Part shown: positions 44,659 to 51,808 of the stretch, in pieces
Layout: each line of letters starts with the position of its first letter
Position numbering within the stretch: position 1 is the first letter of the stretch
NCBI RefSeq assembly: GCF_000285275.1
Contig: NZ_CADO01000067.1
Span: 124,001 to 188,000 of the forward strand
Origin: Acetobacter pasteurianus subsp. pasteurianus LMG 1262 = NBRC 106471
Lineage (GTDB): Bacteria > Pseudomonadota > Alphaproteobacteria > Acetobacterales > Acetobacteraceae
Direction of reading: 5' to 3'
Length of the DNA stretch: 64,000 bases
Position numbers and translations under genes: made by a program
The notes under the pieces: model-generated
The model's input: only the letters and a program-made list of their open reading frames with translations
Database searches by the model: none
Told to the model about the DNA's origin: nothing

Positions 44659-44672
44659 AATATCAGGCTGAA
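44649..44672. repeat. Perfect palindrome holding both stop codons of glnD and the Nudix gene
   Basis: A 10-bp perfect inverted repeat (TTCAGCCTGA, 4-base loop, TCAGGCTGAA) spans the meeting point of two convergent genes. Each arm encodes the last residues and stop (Ser-Ala-stop) of one gene, so both proteins end in SA. No T run follows on either strand, so it may act as a weak terminator or protect mRNA ends. Confidence 0.85.
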
Positions 44673-45535
44673 ACAGGATGATGGCCGGGGCTGGCTGCGG
44701 AAAGACCGTGGTTAAGCCCCGCCCGTAGCTGCTGGCCTGCGGGTGTGTGGGTATCTATCAGGCCGTGGCGCAGGAACAGATCAATCAGCACCAGATTGAC
44801 GTTGAATTTAAATTCATCCGTATCCCGCACAATCTGAAACACTTTAGCCAATGGCAGCAGGGCGAAGGATTCCACTTCGCCATCAGCGGCTTCTGGCTCA
44901 AAGTTTTCTGGCAGATAAAGATCATAACAGACAAGAATATCTCGTCTGAGCCCTTCAGGCCGCTCCATGGCGTAAACCAGATGCCCGGTTTCCTGCGCCT
45001 GAGCCGCAAGATCATGAGGGATACTGGCTTCTTCCGCTGCTTCCTTGATCAAGGCTTCACGTGGTGTGTGGCCAGCAGGTACGCCGCCAGCTACCAGATG
45101 GTCCAGTTTGGAGGGGTCCAGCCGCTTGTTTGCGGCACGACGGCCTGTCCATAGGTGCAGGCCATCTGCTTTGCGCACCAACCCGTTCATGTGCACGCCT
45201 GTGGCAACCAGCCCAAAAAGAGGCAAAGCACCGCGGTCAATGCGGGCAATGGCGGGTTCCCCAACGTCTGTTCGCACATCAAACAGCTCGTGGTGGGAGC
45301 GGTAAAAACCTTCCTGCGCCAAAGCTTCACCCAAAGCTTCCAGTTTGCTTGGGTCTGGCAGGTTAAAGCTGGTTGCACGGTTGCCCAGACCTTCTTTTTC
45401 CAGCCTGTCAAACAGTTCTGGCGTAATCCATCCGGCAACTTTGCCAGCCAGAGAAAAAGGGGCACGTTTGCCAGGAATGATAGCAGTGTTGCACTGCTTG
45501 AGATGCCGAAGAAAAGGCGTGATGTCGGAAGACAT
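44663..45535 (-). CDS. Nudix hydrolase with N-terminal DUF4743 domain
   Basis: A 290-residue protein in the Tnr3-like group: an N-terminal DUF4743 domain (about 1-115, with GKRAPFSLAGKVAGWI and FDVRTDVGEPAIARIDRGAL) and a C-terminal Nudix fold. The Nudix box reads GGVPAGHTPREALIKEAAEEASIP, with KEAAEEA in place of REUXEEXG, a form seen in this subfamily. Eukaryotic relatives act on oxidised thiamine diphosphate; substrate here is not shown. ATG at 45535 chosen; the frame runs further upstream across the divergent ABC gene. Confidence 0.85.
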   Translation of the reverse strand: MSSDITPFLRHLKQCNTAIIPGKRAPFSLAGKVAGWITPELFDRLEKEGLGNRATSFNLPDPSKLEALGEALAQEGFYRSHHELFDVRTDVGEPAIARIDRGALPLFGLVATGVHMNGLVRKADGLHLWTGRRAANKRLDPSKLDHLVAGGVPAGHTPREALIKEAAEEASIPHDLAAQAQETGHLVYAMERPEGLRRDILVCYDLYLPENFEPEAADGEVESFALLPLAKVFQIVRDTDEFKFNVNLVLIDLFLRHGLIDTHTPAGQQLRAGLNHGLSAASPGHHPVSA

Positions 45536-45626
45536 GGAAACAAAATCCTGTTGAACTGTGCCTAGCGTGTCTGGGGTTGTTATCGGGTGTGGCAAAGGCG
45601 GTGGCAAGGTGTGGCGGGGTTGCAAA

Positions 45627-47468
45627 ATGCGCCCAGCATGGCACATGCGGGTTATGCCACCACGTCGCGCGGCTGCCGGGCCGCTCAAAAAGCCGGTTTC
45701 CATAACACTTTCGCGTTTGCTGCCATATTTGTGGCCACAGGAAAATCGTGCCCTGCGTTGGCGCGTTGTGCTGGTTCTTGTGGTCATGCTTGGGGGTGAG
45801 CTGGCCACACTGGGCATTCCGCTGGTTTATAGCCGTGTGGTGGATCGGTTTACGCACCCGCATTCGCTGGCTATGGCGCCTGCGGCTTTGATTCTTTGTT
45901 ACGGATTGGTACGGCTGGTTTCTGCAGCCCTTACCAATTTGCGAGATGCGTTATTCGCACCAGTTCGGTTCCGGGTGGCAAGGCAGGCGGCTTACCGCAG
46001 TTTTGAGCACATGCATGCGCTTTCCTTGCGCTTTCATCTGGATCGCCGCACCGGAGGGGTCACACGCGCTATTGAGCGTGGCACAGAGGCGGTGGAAACG
46101 CTGCTGCGGATGATCATGTCCATTTCTCCCACCATCTTGCAGGCAGCACTGGTGATGGCGGTGATCTGGCGTGTTTTCAACTGGCAGTATGTGGCGCTTA
46201 TGGCGCTGATGATTGCAGCCTATATTCTGTTTACCGTGCGGTTTACATCTTGGCGGCTCGGAATCCGGCGCGAGATGAATGAAACCAACAGCGAGGCCAC
46301 AGGCAAAGCACTAGACAGCTTGCTGAACTACGAAACCGTAAAATATTTTGGGAACGAGAAGCACGAAGCCCAAAGGTATGACAGCGCCCAGGCGCGTTAT
46401 GAACAGGCTGCAAAAAAAACCCAGTATTCCTTGGGTTTCCTCAACTTTGGGCAGGCTGCCATTATTGCCCTGTCTCTTACAGCCATAATGCTGCTGGGTG
46501 GGCATGATATTGAGGCCGGACGCATTACGGTTGGCGAGTTCGTTATGGTCAACACGTATCTGCTGCAACTTTATGGACCACTGAATTTTCTGGGTTCCGT
46601 TTATTCTGCCATTCGTACCGCATTGGTTGATCTTGAGCACATGCTGGGACTGACGGAGGAAGAAGTGGAAGTGGCAGATCCTGCGCATCCTCTCTCCATT
46701 GCCACACGATTGCAGGTTTCTGCACCAGCGCGCGTGGCGTTCAGAGATGTGCATTTTGGATACCGGCCCGAGCGTGAAATTTTGCACGGTATCAGCTTTG
46801 AGGTGGAGCCGGGGCGCAAGGTTGCCATTGTGGGTACCACAGGGGCAGGGAAGTCCACTATCAGCCGGTTGCTGTTCCGATTTTACGATGTGTGGTCGGG
46901 TGCTGTGCTGGTGGATGGGCACGATGTGCGTGATTACCGGCAGGCAGATTTGCGTGCGGCCATTGGTGTGGTGCCGCAGGATACCGTGCTGTTTAACGAG
47001 AGCATTGGCTACAACATTGCCTATGGGCGGCTGGGGGCTACCCCGGCAGAGGTGCAGCACGCGGCCCAACTGGCGCAGATACATGATTTTATCATGTCCT
47101 TGCCTGAAGGGTATGAAACACAGGTGGGTGAGCGCGGGTTAAAACTTTCTGGCGGAGAAAAGCAGCGTGTGGCCATTGCCCGCACGATTTTGAAAGACCC
47201 ACGCGTTCTTGTGCTTGACGAGGCCACGAGTGCGTTAGACACACATACTGAAAAAGAAATACAGGCAGCGCTTAAAACGGTTTCAGCACGCCGCACAACG
47301 CTTGTTATCGCCCATCGTTTATCCACCATTGTGGATGCAGACGAAATTTTGGTTATGGCCAAGGGGCATATTGTTGAGCGCGGCACGCATGCAGCCCTGC
47401 TGGCCCAGAATGCGGTGTATGCATCCATGTGGGCCGCTCAGGGGGGAGAAAGCGGGCAGGAGACGTGA
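45627..47468 (+). CDS. Atm1-type ABC transporter (half-transporter)
   Basis: About 613 residues: a six-helix membrane domain followed by an ATPase. The Atm1 signature NYETVKYFGNE is near residue 230, with NSEATGKALDSLL just before. The ATPase has Walker A GTTGAGKST, the signature LSGGEKQR, Walker B VLVLDEATSALD and the H-loop IAHRLSTI. Atm1-type transporters export glutathione-linked sulfur species or metal conjugates and connect to Fe-S metabolism, in keeping with gshB and the SUF operon nearby. The start is uncertain: GTG 45558, ATG 45627 and ATG 45654 are all open. Confidence 0.9.
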   Translation: MRPAWHMRVMPPRRAAAGPLKKPVSITLSRLLPYLWPQENRALRWRVVLVLVVMLGGELATLGIPLVYSRVVDRFTHPHSLAMAPAALILCYGLVRLVSAALTNLRDALFAPVRFRVARQAAYRSFEHMHALSLRFHLDRRTGGVTRAIERGTEAVETLLRMIMSISPTILQAALVMAVIWRVFNWQYVALMALMIAAYILFTVRFTSWRLGIRREMNETNSEATGKALDSLLNYETVKYFGNEKHEAQRYDSAQARYEQAAKKTQYSLGFLNFGQAAIIALSLTAIMLLGGHDIEAGRITVGEFVMVNTYLLQLYGPLNFLGSVYSAIRTALVDLEHMLGLTEEEVEVADPAHPLSIATRLQVSAPARVAFRDVHFGYRPEREILHGISFEVEPGRKVAIVGTTGAGKSTISRLLFRFYDVWSGAVLVDGHDVRDYRQADLRAAIGVVPQDTVLFNESIGYNIAYGRLGATPAEVQHAAQLAQIHDFIMSLPEGYETQVGERGLKLSGGEKQRVAIARTILKDPRVLVLDEATSALDTHTEKEIQAALKTVSARRTTLVIAHRLSTIVDADEILVMAKGHIVERGTHAALLAQNAVYASMWAAQGGESGQET

Positions 47469-47564
47469 TAAAAGGCGTAGGCCTGCTGGTAAGGCTTGGC
47501 TGTGTCTGACGAATCGCGCGCCTGCAGATGATGTGGGCCGCAGAAAAATGAAGGATCAAAAGAG

Positions 47565-47858
47565 ATGACCGAAACAGCAGGGCAGACTCCCGAAGCAGGC
47601 CCGAACATGGATGTGCCCGAAGATCTGGCGCGGTGCGATATGGTCATTCAGCACGCTATTGAGCATCTGCGGAATGAAAAATATCCTCCGCTGGCAGTGG
47701 CCTCCGCTCTTCTGGGTAATTCTGTAGGTATTCTTGCCCAGATTATGGACAAGGATACCGTTTTGCGCATTCTCGACTCAGCCGCCCAGAGCGTTCGATC
47801 AGGCGAAGTACATGCGTCTGTTCGGGCACAGACCGGGCAGGAAAACGAGAAAGCCTGA
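47565..47858 (+). CDS. Conserved-looking small protein of unknown function
   Basis: A 97-residue soluble protein with no motif I recognise. It has an acidic, disordered start, then predicted helices (LARCDMVIQHAIEHLRNE, then LAVASALLGNSVGILAQIM and TVLRILDSAAQSVRSGEV). A GAGATG-type ribosome context precedes the ATG. It lies between the Atm1-type transporter and rpmB. No function can be given. Confidence 0.7.
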   Translation: MTETAGQTPEAGPNMDVPEDLARCDMVIQHAIEHLRNEKYPPLAVASALLGNSVGILAQIMDKDTVLRILDSAAQSVRSGEVHASVRAQTGQENEKA

Positions 47859-47975
47859 GCACAACCCTTGACTGAAAGCCGTGGCTAAGCCATAAGCCGC
47901 GCCAATCCTGAATGTGGTCGCCGGGCGCTTGTCTCGGCCCTCTGTTCCTATTTTGTATAAGACAAGGATGAGACA

Positions 47976-48281
47976 ATGTCCCGTCGTTGCCAGATTACCG
48001 GCAAAGGTGTGCTGACCGGAAACAACGTCAGCCACGCTAACAACAAATCCCGCCGTCGCTTCCTGCCTAACCTGCAGGATGCTTCCTTGGTTTCTGAAAC
48101 TCTGGGTTCTGCCGTGCGTATGCGCGTAAGTGCCCGTGGCCTGCGCACCATTGAACACAATGGCGGTCTGGATGCATTCCTGCTGAGCACGCCTAACCGC
48201 AAACTTCCTGAAGAAGCACAGGTCATCAAGCGCCGCGTTCTGCGCGCTCAGGCCAAAAAACAGGCAGCCGCAGGCGCCTGA
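47976..48281 (+). CDS. rpmB: 50S ribosomal protein L28
   Basis: The 101-residue protein begins [20 protein letters not shown], then [12 protein letters not shown], as in alphaproteobacterial L28. It lacks the zinc-ribbon cysteine pairs of some L28 proteins (only Cys5 is seen). AAGGATGAG precedes the ATG. A possible weak terminator follows before fusA. Confidence 0.96.
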   Translation: MSRRCQITGKGVLTGNNVSHANNKSRRRFLPNLQDASLVSETLGSAVRMRVSARGLRTIEHNGGLDAFLLSTPNRKLPEEAQVIKRRVLRAQAKKQAAAGA

Positions 48282-48308
48282 TTCAGGGGTTTACCTTATT
48301 CAGTGGAG

Positions 48309-48344
48309 CCGGCTCTATTCACTTCGTGGGGTAGGGCCGGTTTC
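48309..48344 (+). terminator. Possible terminator after rpmB
   Basis: A 9-bp stem (CCGGCTCTA/TAGGGCCGG, one G-T pair) with a 14-base loop is followed by TTT. It is weaker than the other terminators in the window. Confidence 0.45.
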
Positions 48345-48460
48345 TGCGGTGTAGATGTCTGGCAAGGTGTCAGGCATCGTCGTCTATCGGCCGGTTTCCG
48401 GCAGCCGGGTTTCCTGAAGATTTTAACATCACAGGTGCCAATACGGTGCACGGCGGCCAC

Positions 48461-48488
48461 AGGCGCGAAGGGATTCCCATTCGCGCCT
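48461..48488 (+). promoter_or_regulatory. Stem-loop in the fusA leader
   Basis: A perfect 9-bp stem (AGGCGCGAA/TTCGCGCCT) with a 10-base loop ends 22 bases before the fusA GTG and about 10 before its Shine-Dalgarno. It is close enough to affect ribosome access. Its function is inferred only. Confidence 0.55.
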
Positions 48489-48510
48489 GACCTGTTTTCT
48501 GGAGGTTTTC

Positions 48511-50598
48511 GTGTCCGCCACATCCGATCTGTCCAAGATTCGTAATATCGGTATTACCGCGCATATTGACGCAGGTAAGACGACCACGACCGAACGTATG
48601 CTGTACTACACCGGCGTGTCCCATAAAATTGGTGAAGTGCACGAAGGTAACACCACGACTGACTACATGGCTCAGGAACGTGAACGTGGTATTACCATTA
48701 CGTCCGCTGCCGTGACCTGTGAATGGGCAGGCCACCGTATCAACATTATTGATACGCCCGGACATATCGACTTCAACATCGAAGTGAACCGCTCCCTGCG
48801 CGTGCTCGATGGGGCCGTGTTCATTATTGAAGGTGTGGCTGGTGTGCAGCCGCAGTCCGAAACCAACTGGCGTCTGGCAGACCGCTACAAGGTGCCTCGG
48901 ATCATCTTCATCAACAAGCTGGACCGTACCGGTGCAGACTTCTACCGCGCATTTGATACGCTGAAAGAAAAGCTGGATATCGTTGCTATCCCGCTGCAGC
49001 TGCCAATTGGCGCAGAAGACAAGTTTGTTGGTGTTGTCGACCTGGTGGAAATGAAGGCCATCGTCTGGGAAGGCGGTGAACTTGGCGCGAAGTTCCATGA
49101 CGAAGAAATTCCGGCTGACCTGAAGGAAAAGGCTGCAGAAGCACGCCAGAACCTGCTGGATACGGCTCTGGCTGTTGATGATGCAGCCATGGAAGAATAC
49201 TTCGAAAAGGGTGACGTTTCTGTTGAAACCCTGAAGCGCTGCATCAAGAAGGGCGCCATTTCCGGTGAATTCCGTCCGGTTCTGTGTGGCACGGCGTTTA
49301 AGAACAAGGGCGTGCAGCCTCTGCTCGATGCCATCATCGACTACCTGCCGGCTCCGAATGACGTTGAAGGTATTCGTTGCGCTCCGCCGGAAGGTGAAGA
49401 AGAAGACGAAAAAAACCAGCCCATCATTCCGGTTGACCCCAATGGTAAGTTCGCTGGTCTGGCCTTTAAGATCATCAACGATAAGTACGGTACGCTAACC
49501 TTTGTGCGCGTTTATCGTGGCGTGCTCAAAACCGGTGATACGGTTCTGAACACCACCAAGGGCCACAAGGAACGTATCGGCCGTATCTATCAGATGCATG
49601 CTGACAAGCGTGAAGAACTGACAGAAGTGCACGCTGGTGATATTGCTGCGTTTGTGGGCCTGAAAGACTCCCAGACAGGTGATACGCTGGCAGATCCGGC
49701 AGATCCGGTTGTTCTGGAACGTATGTCCTTCCCTGTTCCGGTTATCGACATCTCCGTCGAACCGAAAACAAAGGACGCAGTGGAAAAGATGACACTGGCC
49801 CTGCAGAAGCTGGCTGGTGAAGATCCCTCCCTGCAACTCAAGACCGATCAGGAAACAGGCCAGACCATTCTGTCCGGCATGGGTGAACTGCATCTGGACA
49901 TCATTATCGACCGTCTGCGTCGTGAATATGGTGTGGATGCAAACGTGGGCGCACCGCAGGTGGCATACCGTGAAACCATCACGCAGCCGCATACGGAAAC
50001 CTACACCCATAAAAAGCAGTCTGGTGGTTCCGGTCAGTTCGCTGAAGTGAAGATCGAGTTCCAGCCGGTTGAACGTAACGAAGGCATCCTGTTCGAAAAC
50101 AAGGTTGTTGGTGGTGCTGTTCCCAGAGAATACATCCCGGCAGTTGAAAAGGGTATTCGCGTTCAGTCTTCCACAGGTGTGCTGGCAGGCTTCCCGACAG
50201 TGGACTTCAAGTTCACGCTGCTTGACGGTAAGTACCATGACGTTGACTCGTCTGCTCTGGCGTTTGAAATCGCCGGTAAGGCCTGTTTCCGTGAAGGTAT
50301 GAAAAAAGCTGGTCCGGTTATTCTGGAACCGATCATGGACGTGGAAATCACCACCCCGAACGATCACGTTGGTGACGTGGTGGGTGACCTGAACCGTCGT
50401 CGTGGCATGATCCAGAGCCAGGAAACCTCCGGTTCCACCGTTATGGTTCGTGCTTATGTGCCGCTGAAAGAAATGTTCGGTTACATTTCTCATCTGCGTT
50501 CCATGACGAAGGGCCGTGCTTCCTTCACCATGCAGTTCCATCACTACGATCCGGTGCCGCGCAACGTTGCTGAAGAAATCATGGCTCAGTCCAAGTAA
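48511..50598 (+). CDS. fusA: Translation elongation factor G
   Basis: EF-G drives translocation with GTP. The 695 residues have G1 AHIDAGKTT at 17-25, [23 protein letters not shown] and the domain IV/V segments ending VAEEIMAQ. The start is GTG at 48511, preceded by TGGAGG. It stands apart from rpsL/rpsG/tuf, since its neighbours are rpmB and a hydrolase-like gene, so it may be a second copy or a relocated gene; the window cannot tell. A strong terminator follows. Confidence 0.97.
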   Translation: MSATSDLSKIRNIGITAHIDAGKTTTTERMLYYTGVSHKIGEVHEGNTTTDYMAQERERGITITSAAVTCEWAGHRINIIDTPGHIDFNIEVNRSLRVLDGAVFIIEGVAGVQPQSETNWRLADRYKVPRIIFINKLDRTGADFYRAFDTLKEKLDIVAIPLQLPIGAEDKFVGVVDLVEMKAIVWEGGELGAKFHDEEIPADLKEKAAEARQNLLDTALAVDDAAMEEYFEKGDVSVETLKRCIKKGAISGEFRPVLCGTAFKNKGVQPLLDAIIDYLPAPNDVEGIRCAPPEGEEEDEKNQPIIPVDPNGKFAGLAFKIINDKYGTLTFVRVYRGVLKTGDTVLNTTKGHKERIGRIYQMHADKREELTEVHAGDIAAFVGLKDSQTGDTLADPADPVVLERMSFPVPVIDISVEPKTKDAVEKMTLALQKLAGEDPSLQLKTDQETGQTILSGMGELHLDIIIDRLRREYGVDANVGAPQVAYRETITQPHTETYTHKKQSGGSGQFAEVKIEFQPVERNEGILFENKVVGGAVPREYIPAVEKGIRVQSSTGVLAGFPTVDFKFTLLDGKYHDVDSSALAFEIAGKACFREGMKKAGPVILEPIMDVEITTPNDHVGDVVGDLNRRRGMIQSQETSGSTVMVRAYVPLKEMFGYISHLRSMTKGRASFTMQFHHYDPVPRNVAEEIMAQSK

Positions 50599-50628
50599 TT
50601 TCAGCCGTTTTTCGGTTTCGGAATATAA

Positions 50629-50661
50629 AGGCCGCTCCCTGCAAAGGGGGCGGCTTTTTTA
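50629..50661 (+). terminator. Intrinsic terminator after fusA
   Basis: Stem GCCGCTCCCT/AGGGGGCGGC with a 4-base loop, followed by six T, about 30 bases after the fusA stop. Confidence 0.9.
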
Positions 50662-50767
50662 TTGTGCAAAACCAGATTACGTTGCGTGCGCTAAATACAA
50701 AGCGGCATGTTACGGCATAACCCGAGTATTTGTGATGGCGCAGAAAAGAAACGGAAAGACAAGCAAG

Positions 50768-51760
50768 ATGCCAAAGCTGTTTGAATGTGCAACCGATGAG
50801 ACAGCGCAGAAAACACGGGTAAACCGGCGTGCGCTTATGCAGCTTGCGCTGGGGGGCATGGCATCGGGCCTTGTTGGGCATAAAGCTTTTGCACAAGCGC
50901 CTTCATTGGCTTTTGCCTCTTCTTCCGTAGATAAAATGCCGCCCATCAACGGGGTATATGATTGGCGTGCTCTGCCTCCCACACCGTTGGCGCTGGAAGC
51001 TGAAAGTGGTGGCTTGCCGGTTGATACGGGCATGGTGCCGGCACAGGGCAAGGCCCAATTATATTACGCATCGGTCGGGGAAGGTGTGCCCGTCATGCTG
51101 CTGCATGATGGTTTGGCAAACTCCAATTATATGGGAGATCTTGCCCGTGCACTGTTGCGCGCCAGGTGCCGTGTGATTGTTGTGGATATGCGCGGGCATG
51201 GGCGCAGCACAATGGGCGCTTTGCCCTTGGGGTATGATCTGCTGGCCGATGATGTGCTGACAGTTATGGCGTTCCTGCACCTCCGGCGCGTCGCCTTGGT
51301 AGGGTGGGGTGATGGTGCCGTGCAGGCGCTGGATGTTGGTATGCGGCACCCCAGTAGTGTCAGCCGGATATTTGCGTTTGCACCGTGGAGCACTCCAGAT
51401 GGTCTGCTCTCTCGTGCAGGGGATATCCCTGCTTACAAATCCTTTATGGAAAGAACGCGGCAGGAATACAGGCAGCTTTCCTCTACGCCGCATCGGTTTG
51501 GAGATATGGAAGCCGCAGTGCAGGCCATGCGTGGCAGGCAACCTAACTGGACAGATGCAGATCTTATGCGGGTAACAGCACCGCTATGGGTTGCTGCTGC
51601 CGATCATGATGGTGTTGTGGGGCGTGTTCAGGCCGAGCATATGGCCGCTACGGTAGAAGGGGCGGGGCTTTTGGTGTTGCCCAATACCAGCCACTTTGCC
51701 TTTTTGCAGAATCCGCAGCTATTTACGTTGGCAGTAGAAAGCTTTTTGGGCGGACGGTAA
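50768..51760 (+). CDS. Exported alpha/beta-hydrolase-fold protein lacking the nucleophile
   Basis: About 330 residues with a twin-arginine-like N-terminal signal (NRRALMQLALGG, hydrophobic stretch, AFA) and an alpha/beta-hydrolase domain: VPVMLLHDGLANSNYMGDLA, VIVVDMRGHGRS, then VGWGDGAVQAL. In this subfamily the elbow reads GWSDGA; here the nucleophile position (residue 181) is Gly. The acid (AADHDG) and the His309 (NTSHFAF) are kept. Hydrolase activity is therefore doubtful. The ATG at 50735 is an alternative start. It is followed by a terminator shared with ppc. Confidence 0.82.
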   Translation: MPKLFECATDETAQKTRVNRRALMQLALGGMASGLVGHKAFAQAPSLAFASSSVDKMPPINGVYDWRALPPTPLALEAESGGLPVDTGMVPAQGKAQLYYASVGEGVPVMLLHDGLANSNYMGDLARALLRARCRVIVVDMRGHGRSTMGALPLGYDLLADDVLTVMAFLHLRRVALVGWGDGAVQALDVGMRHPSSVSRIFAFAPWSTPDGLLSRAGDIPAYKSFMERTRQEYRQLSSTPHRFGDMEAAVQAMRGRQPNWTDADLMRVTAPLWVAAADHDGVVGRVQAEHMAATVEGAGLLVLPNTSHFAFLQNPQLFTLAVESFLGGR

Positions 51761-51767
51761 ACCATAT

Positions 51768-51793
51768 GGGGCTGCCGTTAAGGCAGCCCCTTT
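51768..51793 (+). terminator. Terminator between the hydrolase-like gene and ppc
   Basis: Perfect 9-bp stem (GGGGCTGCC/GGCAGCCCC, 5-base loop) followed by TTT. It separates two convergent genes. Confidence 0.7.
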
Positions 51794-51808
51794 CCGGCCA
51801 AAGGGCCC

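Noticed and set aside
49495-50544. Long open frame (349 codons) on the minus strand inside fusA
   Set aside because: It is a shadow of highly biased fusA codons; the translation is His/Asn/Phe-rich with no domain logic and has no ribosome site.
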